A stretch of 64,000 nt of DNA from Bacteroidales bacterium (GTDB lineage: Bacteria; Bacteroidota; Bacteroidia; Bacteroidales; JAADJA01). Positions 8,187 through 15,741 of this stretch are shown piece after piece. The notes beneath the pieces were generated by a model. It was not told where the DNA came from. It saw only the letters and a list, made by a program, of their open reading frames with translations, and searched no databases. A program made the position numbers and the translations under genes. Numbering within the stretch: position 1 is the first letter of the stretch; every line of letters starts with the position of its first letter. The stretch covers positions 1 through 64,000 of the forward strand of contig JAGVPB010000068.1 in NCBI GenBank assembly GCA_020052415.1, given 5' to 3'.

Positions 8187-9554
8187 TTGGACGTACCCGA
8201 CAGTGACCCTCTTTTATTGCTGGTGAATTTAATTTTATTAAATGTCACCGGCGGTTTTACACCAGGAATATTTATTGCTTTTTTAATAATTATAGCTTTA
8301 TTGCTGTGTTCGGCGCTGATTTCCGGTTCGGAAGTTGCATATTTTTCTCTGCACCCGGCACAACTCAAAGAGATTAAATCGAAACAAACATCTGCCGGCA
8401 GGCTTATTCTTTCACTTCTCGAATCTCCCAAACGCTTACTCGCAACATTACTGATATCCAACAATTTTGTTAATGTGGGCGTGGTGATACTGAGCTCATG
8501 GCTTACATCAAGGTTATTTGATCTGGAAAAACATCCGGTACTCGGTTTTTTGATCCAGGTTGTTGCCATAACCTTTGTCCTCGTTCTTTTCGGAGAAATT
8601 ATTCCCAAAATCTGGGCAAACCATAAACAAATCGCTGTTGCCTCGTTAATGGCCCGCCCTCTGAAATTTTTGAGCAAAATATTCTATCCTTTAAGCTCGA
8701 TGCTAATTATGACTACAAGGGTAGTAGATAAAAAATTAGCCGGTACCAGCTTAAACATTTCAATGAGCGATTTATCGGAGGCCATTGATATTACTTTTGA
8801 CAAGAGCACACCCGCCGAAGAAACCAAAATCCTGAAGAGTATTGTTGAATTTTCCGACATCGAAGTCAGGGAAATCATGAAATCAAGAGTAGATGTTGTA
8901 GCCGTTGAAACGGACATTCCTTTCGGCATGCTGCTCACTGTAGTGGTTGACTCGGGTTATTCCAGAATACCGGCCTATGCCGACACTCTTGACAATATAA
9001 AAGGCACTTTGTATGTAAAAGATTTACTGCCGCACCTCGGCAAAGATGATAAATTCGATTGGAAGGAGCTTCTCCGTCCATCCTTTTTTGTTCCTTTAAA
9101 TAAAAAGATCAACGATCTCCTGAAAGAATTCCAGGAAAAGAAAATCCATCTTGCCATCGTGGTGGATGAATATGGTGGAACGTCCGGTATTGTTACAATG
9201 GAAGATATCATTGAAGAAATTATTGGTGAAATTACCGATGAATTCGATACACCGGAGGATGAGGTCGGTTACCGTAAACTGGATGATACAAGCTATATTT
9301 TTGAAGGTAAAACCAGCATCATTGATTTCTGTAAAGTGATGGATATTGACGACGAGATGTTCGATGAGATCAAAGGTGACTCCGATTCCCTGGCAGGTAT
9401 TATCCTCGAACTTCTTGGTGAAATCCCTGAAAAAGAGACAGAAGTGACCTATAAAAACTTCAGGTTTAAAATCATATCTGTGGATAAAAGAAGAATTAAA
9501 CAGGTTAAAGTAACGCTCCCGGATTCAACTGAAAAACCTGGAGAAGATGAGTAA
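8187..9554 (+). CDS. gldE: Gliding motility-associated protein GldE (CNNM/CorC-type membrane protein)
   Basis: GldE is a membrane protein of the DUF21-CBS-CorC/HlyC family that in Bacteroidota works with GldD and is linked to gliding and T9SS function. The DUF21 membrane domain covers about 25-180, including GSEVAYFSL and FGEIIPK, a CBS pair runs about 225-350 (VVDEYGGTSGIVTMED), and a CorC_HlyC domain ends the protein. The start is TTG 8187: a stop lies at 8151-8153, no ATG lies between it and 8187, and the next in-frame Met is residue 155, inside the membrane domain. A TAATTTTG element at 8135-8142 precedes it. It overlaps the longest gldD frame by 8 nt. Confidence 0.92.
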   Translation: MDVPDSDPLLLLVNLILLNVTGGFTPGIFIAFLIIIALLLCSALISGSEVAYFSLHPAQLKEIKSKQTSAGRLILSLLESPKRLLATLLISNNFVNVGVVILSSWLTSRLFDLEKHPVLGFLIQVVAITFVLVLFGEIIPKIWANHKQIAVASLMARPLKFLSKIFYPLSSMLIMTTRVVDKKLAGTSLNISMSDLSEAIDITFDKSTPAEETKILKSIVEFSDIEVREIMKSRVDVVAVETDIPFGMLLTVVVDSGYSRIPAYADTLDNIKGTLYVKDLLPHLGKDDKFDWKELLRPSFFVPLNKKINDLLKEFQEKKIHLAIVVDEYGGTSGIVTMEDIIEEIIGEITDEFDTPEDEVGYRKLDDTSYIFEGKTSIIDFCKVMDIDDEMFDEIKGDSDSLAGIILELLGEIPEKETEVTYKNFRFKIISVDKRRIKQVKVTLPDSTEKPGEDE

Positions 9555-9610
9555 ACTTTTTGTACAAGACATAAAACGGGATTTTACTATACAATCATCA
9601 AAGGGTAATA

Positions 9611-9679
9611 AAGGGTATAGGGGAAGTAGGGGAAAGACTGACCAACAAGCCCTTATATCCCATATTCCCTCTATTTCCC
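9611..9679. repeat. Imperfect palindromic repeat between gldE and gldD, copy 1
   Basis: The left arm is GGGTATAGGGGAAGTAGGGG and the right arm, about 9650-9679, is its imperfect complement (CCCTTATATCCCATATTCCC and on). A second copy of the same palindrome lies at 13833-13912. The element sits inside the gldE-gldD unit, so it is transcribed and could fold into a long hairpin in the mRNA. Confidence 0.7.
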
Positions 9680-9699
9680 GATGTTCGGAAATTTATTTT

Positions 9700-10281
9700 A
9701 TGAGCAGTATAATGTTGAAAATTTCCGCAATACTGATTCTTCTGGCTTTCTCCTGTACCAATGAATATTACCCCAAACCAACCGGTTATTACCGCATTGA
9801 TCTTCCTGAAAAAAAATATATGGTTTTCGACTCAGCTTTTCCATATACTTTTGAAATTCCGGTTTATTCTGAGGTTACACCCGATACCGACCCGATGGCA
9901 GAGAAATACTGGATCAACATTGAATTTCCGCAGTTCAAAGGGAAACTTCACTTAAGCTACAAAAAAATCAACGGTAACCTGAACGATTATCTTGAAGATA
10001 CCCGGACGATGGTGATGAAGCACATCCCCAAAGCAAGCGCAATTGAAAATACTGTTTATGAAAATCCTGAGAAAAAAGTTTATGGACTGACCTACACCAT
10101 TTCAGGGACAGCCGCTGCATCGCCTTACCAATTCTATCTTACCGACAGCACTAAGAACTTTGTTCGCGGAGCGCTTTATTTCAATACAACTCCTAACAAC
10201 GATTCATTGGCTCCTGTTATTGAATTTTTAAAGGAAGACGTCAATCATCTGATTGAGACATTTGAGTGGAAGAGAATGTGA
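9700..10281 (+). CDS. gldD: Gliding motility lipoprotein GldD
   Basis: GldD is a lipoprotein required for gliding in flavobacteria and generally found next to gldE. The start is taken at ATG 9700 (MSSIMLK..), 153 nt inside the longest frame, because it gives a lipoprotein signal with lipobox LAFSC and the upstream segment is a dispersed palindrome. ATG 9712 is an alternative. The mature sequence starts CTNEYYPKPTGYYRIDLPEKKY, the characteristic GldD opening; 193 residues. It lies directly downstream of gldE. Confidence 0.92.
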   Translation: MSSIMLKISAILILLAFSCTNEYYPKPTGYYRIDLPEKKYMVFDSAFPYTFEIPVYSEVTPDTDPMAEKYWINIEFPQFKGKLHLSYKKINGNLNDYLEDTRTMVMKHIPKASAIENTVYENPEKKVYGLTYTISGTAAASPYQFYLTDSTKNFVRGALYFNTTPNNDSLAPVIEFLKEDVNHLIETFEWKRM

Positions 10282-10304
10282 TTGCTAAATTGCTCTATTG
10301 TTTG

Positions 10305-10322
10305 CCGAAGGCATCCCTTCGG
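10305..10322. terminator. 7-bp tetraloop hairpin after gldD
   Basis: CCGAAGG (10305-10311) pairs with CCTTCGG (10316-10322) around a CATC loop, in the gap between the convergent gldD and propeller genes. A T run (10335-10340) lies 12 nt beyond the stem, so its value as a terminator is uncertain. Confidence 0.4.
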
Positions 10323-10338
10323 GAAAACTGCTGGTTTT

Positions 10339-11562
10339 TTAAAGGATTATAAATTTTTCAGTCAACGTTTCATTTTTGGTTCGGAGAACAAGATAATAAA
10401 TGCCTGCAGGTAAACAGCCTTTGTTCCAGTTTACTTCCAAATCTTTTAAGGGACTGTTATTAAGTTTTATTTCGTCCACTTTTATTCCAAGGTTGTTAAG
10501 AACCTCAATTTTATTGATATTGGATTCTGCAAGGTTAAGTCGGATGAGCATTTCGTCTGTAACCGGATTAGGGGAAATTAAAATGTCATGATTAACAGAA
10601 TTTTCCGTAACTCCGACAAACAAATAGCTATAAACTCCGGTATCCGTGCAAACAAAAGCATAAAATGCATCGATAACAGGCTTGTATTTGATTCTGTTGA
10701 TATGCGTATTTGGCAAATCCTCATTAAAAAAGGTCAGGCCAGCATTTGACAGTCCAGGCTCATACATTGCTATTCCCTGATAACCATAATCAGGATTATT
10801 CCAGCTTACGAACAACTCCCCATCGTAATCATCATAACAAACATCGCTCATATACATCGACCAGAATTCAACTTCCCAGGTATTGCCCAGATCTGTAGAT
10901 TTAAACAGCCCTGAAGAATAAGAATTATCAGGGATCACTCCGAATAGATCTTCACCATAAAATGCCAGCCTGGAAAATTGATAATAAGTTGAACAGGTAT
11001 TCCAGGTAAGTCCGCTGTCATCCGACCAATAAAGGCTGGGCGCTATCATATATGCATGCACTATGACATTGCCTCCATGAAACACCATTTCATCGCAGGG
11101 TTTGCCGGCAAAAAACGAAATCTCTTCCCAGCTTGTCCCATCATCCGATACAAGCAAACCGTTTTCATATCCCACGTAATATTTTCCACCAAAATCATCA
11201 TACCTTATGAATTTTGGCGAGAGGCAATTGACCAGTAAAGTAAATTGCTGGGTTTCGATATCAAAACTGTAAATACCATCCGAACTGAATCCATTCCCTG
11301 TTATTATTACGAGCGTTTCAGGATCAGTAAAAGCTCCCTCATAAACCGGAAGGCTGTCGACTGTGTAAAACTCCCATTCGTAATTTCCAGTAATGAACAA
11401 ATAAAAACCATTGGAAGCACAAATCATTTCACAATCGAAATAATAGGGTCCAAAACAAATGCTGTTGGCGTCGATATATGCTGGTCCATAGTTAAACCAG
11501 CCCTGCGAAAAACTGAAATAGAACTGGAAGATTACAATTGCGATAAGGATAAGTTTTTTCAT
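10339..11562 (-). CDS. Secreted Asp-box (BNR-like) beta-propeller protein with T9SS sorting domain, copy A
   Basis: A signal peptide (1-20, ending FSFSQ) precedes a predicted beta-propeller with Asp-box motifs SDDGTSW (139-145), SDDSGLTW (180-187) and STDLGNTW (222-229). A T9SS type A domain follows (SPNPVTDEML.., ending GIYYLVL and KFIIL). It is a clear paralogue of the next gene upstream (11647-12900), sharing GNGxxSDGIYxFD and NxWEVEFWSxxMS blocks, so the pair arose by tandem duplication. Asp boxes occur in sialidases and in binding propellers; no catalytic residues are evident, so a function is not assigned. Confidence 0.8.
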   Translation of the reverse strand: MKKLILIAIVIFQFYFSFSQGWFNYGPAYIDANSICFGPYYFDCEMICASNGFYLFITGNYEWEFYTVDSLPVYEGAFTDPETLVIITGNGFSSDGIYSFDIETQQFTLLVNCLSPKFIRYDDFGGKYYVGYENGLLVSDDGTSWEEISFFAGKPCDEMVFHGGNVIVHAYMIAPSLYWSDDSGLTWNTCSTYYQFSRLAFYGEDLFGVIPDNSYSSGLFKSTDLGNTWEVEFWSMYMSDVCYDDYDGELFVSWNNPDYGYQGIAMYEPGLSNAGLTFFNEDLPNTHINRIKYKPVIDAFYAFVCTDTGVYSYLFVGVTENSVNHDILISPNPVTDEMLIRLNLAESNINKIEVLNNLGIKVDEIKLNNSPLKDLEVNWNKGCLPAGIYYLVLRTKNETLTEKFIIL

Positions 11563-11646
11563 AACCTCTGTTTTTTGATTTATTAATTAACTGTTATTGA
11601 GACAGTATTTTTAATGACTTCGTTGCTCTTCCGTCCTCATTGTCAG

Positions 11647-12900
11647 TTATCTGACTAATAATATTTTTGTAATTCCGCCCCGGTCAGTTTTTACTCTAAC
11701 GAGGTAAGTACCGGTTTTTAGTTCAGGAGGATTACATTCAAATACATTCCTTGCCGTATTCATTGATAAAACAGTTTTCCACGTAATTTTCCCTTCCGCT
11801 GAAAATATATCTATTGAGCGAATCTGTTCGTTTTCATGAGTTTTAACAATCAGATTTTCCCGTTCACTTAAAGGATTCGGGTAAATTTCCGGTTGGCGCA
11901 CTGTTTCACATACTTCATTTTCCCCCACCATATAATCATTGCACATATACACCCCTGAATCCGTGCAGCAAAAGATGGCGATAGCGCTCATCGCCGGGTT
12001 CATCAGTATTTTATTGATGTGGGTGCTGGTAAGCCCGTTGTTCAGGAAAGTCAGCCCCGGCGGAGGAGCCTGGGGATTATAAATGGCAATGCCCTCATTT
12101 CCTCCGGCCAGCGAATCCCAGCCTACGAAAATAGTTCCCATGGCATCAAATCCAACCGAACTCATATTATCACTCCAGAATTCAACCTCCCAGTTGTTGC
12201 CGAAATCTTCCGATTTATACAAACCGGATGAATTGGAATAACCGGGGAAAATACCATAGAGTTCTCCTGCATTGTTAAATTTCAGGTCGGTGATAAGTGT
12301 GGATGATGCGGCTTCATGCCAGGTTGCACCATAGTCATCAGAACAATGAATATTGATGATATTGCTGACTTCTGAAACAACCAGATGTTCGCCATAAAAA
12401 TCCATCGCCGTGCAAGATTTGCCGTAGAAGTATGGGACTTCAGTCCAGGTTAATCCGTCAATGGATCTGTACAATCCGCCGAACTGGCTTCCGACATGGT
12501 ATTCATCGGTAAACAGGTTGGTTTTCTGATCCAGGACAGGGACGACAAGGATAAAGTTCGGAGTTACAACCCATTCCACCACTTCGAATTGATGGGTTGT
12601 AAGGTCGAAGGTATAAATTCCATCCGACCAGCTTCCGTTTCCCATGACAACAAGGATTTTGTTTCCATCAAGCCATGCGGCTCCGTTTACAGGAAGCCCG
12701 TAAGTATAAAAAGTCCATTGTTCTATGTCTTCTTCCCACAGGTACATTCCTCCGGGGGAGCATATTACGCCTTTCCACGAGCCGACGCCAAAGCAGATAT
12801 TGTTTGCATGGATTGTGTCGGGACAGAAGCTTTGCCAGGTGTATGAACGGCTTATAAAAGGAAAGAAAACGAAGAGAAAAATAATTACCAAGTTTTTCAT
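11647..12900 (-). CDS. Secreted Asp-box (BNR-like) beta-propeller protein with T9SS sorting domain, copy B
   Basis: Paralogue of the gene just downstream. It has a signal peptide (ending near ISRSYTW), propeller blades with Asp boxes SIDGLTW, SDDYGATW and SEDFGNNW, and a T9SS type A domain (YPNPLSERENLIV, ending GTYLVRVKTDRGG). The two genes are 84 nt apart on the same strand and are probably cotranscribed. The blade-level similarity is highest in the middle of the proteins. It is likely surface exposed or released; the ligand is unknown. Confidence 0.8.
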   Translation of the reverse strand: MKNLVIIFLFVFFPFISRSYTWQSFCPDTIHANNICFGVGSWKGVICSPGGMYLWEEDIEQWTFYTYGLPVNGAAWLDGNKILVVMGNGSWSDGIYTFDLTTHQFEVVEWVVTPNFILVVPVLDQKTNLFTDEYHVGSQFGGLYRSIDGLTWTEVPYFYGKSCTAMDFYGEHLVVSEVSNIINIHCSDDYGATWHEAASSTLITDLKFNNAGELYGIFPGYSNSSGLYKSEDFGNNWEVEFWSDNMSSVGFDAMGTIFVGWDSLAGGNEGIAIYNPQAPPPGLTFLNNGLTSTHINKILMNPAMSAIAIFCCTDSGVYMCNDYMVGENEVCETVRQPEIYPNPLSERENLIVKTHENEQIRSIDIFSAEGKITWKTVLSMNTARNVFECNPPELKTGTYLVRVKTDRGGITKILLVR

Positions 12901-12969
12901 CTTGCAGGGTTTTTAAATTGACCCTTAAAAATACAAAAAATATAGATACTATAAATTGATTAAAAAAAA

Positions 12970-13088
12970 ACCACGGAGACACGGAGTGCCCGGAGAAACA
13001 AAGAGAAATGAATGGTAATAAAGAATGAGTACTGAAAATCTATGAAGTCCGCCTCCGTGAACCTCCGTGTTCTCAGTGTCTCTGTGGT
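12970..13088. repeat. Imperfect inverted repeat of the CCACGGAGACACGGAG type
   Basis: The left arm begins ACCACGGAGACACGGAG (12970-12986) and the right arm (13063-13088) reads CTCCGTGTTCTCAGTGTCTC and on to GTGGT, its imperfect complement. Short CACGGAGACACAGAG-like tracts of this kind are, as I recall, widespread in intergenic DNA of environmental bacteria. It fills the gap between the propeller gene and the methyltransferase gene. Confidence 0.7.
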
Positions 13089-13103
13089 AAATAATTACAC
13101 CCT

Positions 13104-13775
13104 TCAGATGGAAATCTCACAAAAGAGTACAGATTCATCAACTTCAGTGATTTCTGCTTTATATCCGAGCTGGATGGCAAGCTTTTGAAATTGTTCGCCG
13201 GTGAAAGTAGTGGCCGTAAATCCGTCTTTGCAAACAATATTCCCGTTGCCGGTCTTATCTTCATCAATCTCACCCAGCAAGCCTTCCCTTGCCTGCATTC
13301 TGAACCATTCAAGACGATCATCCCAGATTTTTGGCGAGTAAGTTGAAAACAGCAGTTTACCACCGGGCTTTGTTACGCGAATGCTTTGTTTGATCAGGGT
13401 TAGTGGTTCAACCTTAAAAGCTGAGATTCCGTTTTGAACGCAGATTACGGTATCGAATATTTTATCAGGAAATTTAAGATTGCCTGCATCCATTTCCATC
13501 AATACGCATTTTTGAACACCATGCAGAAATTGTTTTCCATAAGTGATATTTTCATAGGAAATATCAATCCCGAATACAAGTCCCGCCTTCTGAAGCAGGT
13601 CAGGAACGATTCTCCCGTAACCACAGCCGAGATCGAGTACTTTATCGCCTTCATTCAGACGGCTCAGAACAAAATCCACCTCTGCCTGCATGTATTGCCT
13701 GATGCGTGGCGGGGCTATGTCGTAAACTTTTTTTAACCGAAGCCCGGATAAATTTTCAGTGTAATAATTTCCCAA
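13104..13775 (-). CDS. Class I SAM-dependent methyltransferase
   Basis: The 223-residue protein carries motif I VLDLGCGYGRI (about 47-57), which binds S-adenosylmethionine, followed by GIDIS at the end of strand 2 and the ...DTVICVQNGISAF motif IV region. The last 60 residues contain SGIS/VCKDGFTATTF-like sequence typical of small-molecule methyltransferases of the UbiE/YcgJ kind. No partner gene indicates a substrate. It is flanked by two repeat elements and appears monocistronic. Confidence 0.85.
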   Translation of the reverse strand: MGNYYTENLSGLRLKKVYDIAPPRIRQYMQAEVDFVLSRLNEGDKVLDLGCGYGRIVPDLLQKAGLVFGIDISYENITYGKQFLHGVQKCVLMEMDAGNLKFPDKIFDTVICVQNGISAFKVEPLTLIKQSIRVTKPGGKLLFSTYSPKIWDDRLEWFRMQAREGLLGEIDEDKTGNGNIVCKDGFTATTFTGEQFQKLAIQLGYKAEITEVDESVLFCEISI

Positions 13776-13832
13776 AGGACGAATATAATTAATCAGATAA
13801 AAAATATACAGTGAACATTATAGTGGCTAAAC

Positions 13833-13912
13833 GGTATAGGGTATAGGGGATATAGGGGAAATCCGAATGGAAAAGTCCTTTATATCCCTTATTTCCCCTA
13901 TTTCCATATTTC
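13833..13912. repeat. Imperfect palindromic repeat, copy 2
   Basis: Same family as 9611-9679: left arm GGTATAGGGTATAGGGG and on (13833-13862), right arm CTTTATATCCCTTATTTCCCC and on (13878-13912). Both arms of the two copies align with each other as well as within each copy, which argues for a mobile or amplified palindrome rather than independent hairpins. It sits in the gap between the methyltransferase and GNAT genes. Confidence 0.7.
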
Positions 13913-13938
13913 TCATTTTACCCCCGGATACTGCATAA

Positions 13939-14727
13939 TTAAAGCTTGCCAACTCTTTTCTTAATTACATTTCTCAATTTCTCAACGGATGGTGGAGGGC
14001 CAGTCATGATTTTCTGTCCATCCACGTAAATGGAATCCGAAATCCCCCATTCATTAAAAGTTTCTTTTTTGAAAGTATCAATGATTTCTAATTCGACTTT
14101 ATCCCCGAATTCGGCAGCGGCACGTTTGGTTCGTTCACAAGCCAGGTTCTGAGCCGGGCACCATCCATTGTTCAGACACGTGACTTTCACTTTTCCGCTG
14201 GACTTTCCCGGTTTTTTTTTCGGCTGTATCCATTTAGGCGGAACTGCTTCTTCGGAAAAGGGCTTCCACAATAAAACCTCGGTCAGGAATCCTTTTCTGT
14301 CCACAGGCTTAAAACCTTGTTTTTTGAACCACGAAGCCTTCATCCAGAATGGAAGCACTATTCCCCAGGCTACTATGCCTTTCGAACCCAGATTTCGTAC
14401 ATCTTCTTCAGCGGCTTTCAGCATGGCCTTTCCCATTCCCTGGCCTCTGAAATTGCCTCGCCCCTGTTTGTAGCCATGTACCCAGATGCAACCAATGAAA
14501 TACAAATCCTTACCATCAACCCATGAGTGTTCGATCGGAAAGTATTGAATCATTCCTCCCACAACACCGTTATCATTCATTGCAAGCTTCACCCTAAGCC
14601 CTTTGGCTTTCATTTTTTCGACCCATTTCTCTTTGATATTGCCCGCTTCTTTTATTTCATCAGACCAGTCTTCAAGGCAAAGAAGGTAAGAAGGTTTATG
14701 TTCATCCGTTAAATCAATTATTTGCAT
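13939..14727 (-). CDS. GNAT-family acetyltransferase with C-terminal YoaP-like domain
   Basis: The start ATG 14727 (MQIIDLTDEHK..) is preferred over GTG 14769, which would abut the preceding stop. The N-terminal part (about 1-165) is a GNAT fold with the acetyl-CoA loop RGQGMGKAML. The C-terminal part (about 190-262) contains the cysteine-bearing segment CLNNGWCPAQNLACER and resembles the YoaP-like domain found fused to GNAT enzymes. The substrate is unknown. It follows the small lipoprotein gene, with the two reading frames close enough to be one unit. Confidence 0.8.
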   Translation of the reverse strand: MQIIDLTDEHKPSYLLCLEDWSDEIKEAGNIKEKWVEKMKAKGLRVKLAMNDNGVVGGMIQYFPIEHSWVDGKDLYFIGCIWVHGYKQGRGNFRGQGMGKAMLKAAEEDVRNLGSKGIVAWGIVLPFWMKASWFKKQGFKPVDRKGFLTEVLLWKPFSEEAVPPKWIQPKKKPGKSSGKVKVTCLNNGWCPAQNLACERTKRAAAEFGDKVELEIIDTFKKETFNEWGISDSIYVDGQKIMTGPPPSVEKLRNVIKKRVGKL

Positions 14728-14769
14728 TACCGCAGTTTTTTGATGCTGGACAATTAGAACAATTAACAC

Positions 14770-15249
14770 TTAAAGTTGTTCGCCGATACCTTCATTTCCT
14801 GAATCAAGCACGAATTTCCAGTTACCCAATGCGTCTTTCTTCCAAATACTTATGTAGGTTCCTTTGCTTTCTTCGATAGTTCCATTGGCGCCTTTGGATG
14901 ACGAGTTAAATATTCCATATGTATAACCCAGTTCACCGGACTCTGCAATATCAGCAAATAAGGGTTCCCATGTAAGGATAAAACCGGTATCCGAAAATGT
15001 CCTGAAATTTTCAATGAGCGCATTTTTACCCTTCATTGGCAAATTGTTTTTCCGAAGCATGACCACCTCTTCGGCAGCATATTCAAGGAATGCATATTGC
15101 ATTCCCATTTCTGAAGATAGCTGCGAAAAGGCTTTGTCGGTAGCAATAAGTTCATCTTTTGTTCCAGTCCCGGATTGGCTGGTACAAGCTGTCATTATAA
15201 AACAAATTATGATTGAATAAAGCTTATTATTACAACAGATTCTAAGCAT
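14770..15249 (-). CDS. Small lipoprotein with SnoaL/DUF4440-like domain
   Basis: The start is ATG 15249, giving a lipoprotein signal peptide with lipobox IMTAC; the longer frame to 15366 would bury the signal. The mature 140 residues have the NTF2-like pattern of DUF4440 proteins: a helix with DKAFSQLSSEMG, a strand rich in EEVVMLRKNN, and a C-terminal SKGTYISIWKKDALGNWKF strand pair. Such domains bind or transform small ligands. No catalytic site is asserted. Periplasmic or outer-membrane anchored. Confidence 0.7.
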   Translation of the reverse strand: MLRICCNNKLYSIIICFIMTACTSQSGTGTKDELIATDKAFSQLSSEMGMQYAFLEYAAEEVVMLRKNNLPMKGKNALIENFRTFSDTGFILTWEPLFADIAESGELGYTYGIFNSSSKGANGTIEESKGTYISIWKKDALGNWKFVLDSGNEGIGEQL

Positions 15250-15741
15250 ATATTTTTTTGCATCTAAATTAATTATTATCCCTGAATAATGATTTGTTTT
15301 TCTTTTTAATGGCTGAATAATATTTTGATGTGCGGACATTGTTTTACTGATAATTTTACCTTTCAAATATGATCAAATTAAGCTCCGGTCACCTTGCCCG
15401 TAGGGCATCAATATTCATAGAAACGGATGATGCCTGAAAAGGATTTCCCATAGGGAATCAACATCCTGAAAAGTGAAGTTTTTGTTTATGTCCTACGGAC
15501 AATTTGTAAATGAAACTGTTAAACAAAATAATTCTATTGATATTGAAGCCCTATGGGCTAAAAATTACTAAAGTTCCTAACATCAAACGAAGATAAAAAA
15601 TTATATCAAGTTAAATTTGATAACCTTTATTTTTCAGGATAAATTTTTTTGCAGCACATCAATATAAAATTTAGTCTTTTAAATTACCTTGCAACTTTTT
15701 GTTTTAACAGTATGTCTTTTCGGCACACTAATAAAATTGAT
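15250..15741. other. 492-nt intergenic region with four miniature hairpins
   Basis: No gene is visible between the small lipoprotein gene and the carboxypeptidase gene. The region contains four short palindromes with different arms but the same design, a CCC or CC core on one side and GGG or GG on the other around a 3-nt loop: 15395-15407, 15445-15457, 15490-15500 and 15547-15559. They are listed together as a repeat. Confidence 0.7.
15395..15559. repeat. Array of four mini-hairpins with compensating arm changes
   Basis: TGCCC-GTA-GGGCA (15395-15407), TTCCC-ATA-GGGAA (15445-15457), GTCC-TAC-GGAC (15490-15500) and AGCCC-TAT-GGGCT (15547-15559) each pair perfectly although the outer bases differ. 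The first two are followed by the related ATCAAyAT. The paired changes suggest that the hairpin structure, not the sequence, is maintained. Confidence 0.65.

Noticed and set aside
9547-9699. N-terminal extension of GldD
   Set aside because: It consists of the palindromic repeat and would place the lipoprotein signal in the middle of the protein.
15649-15741. Start of the carboxypeptidase at TTG 15649
   Set aside because: ATG 15742 begins a clear signal peptide and the upstream part has no conserved features.
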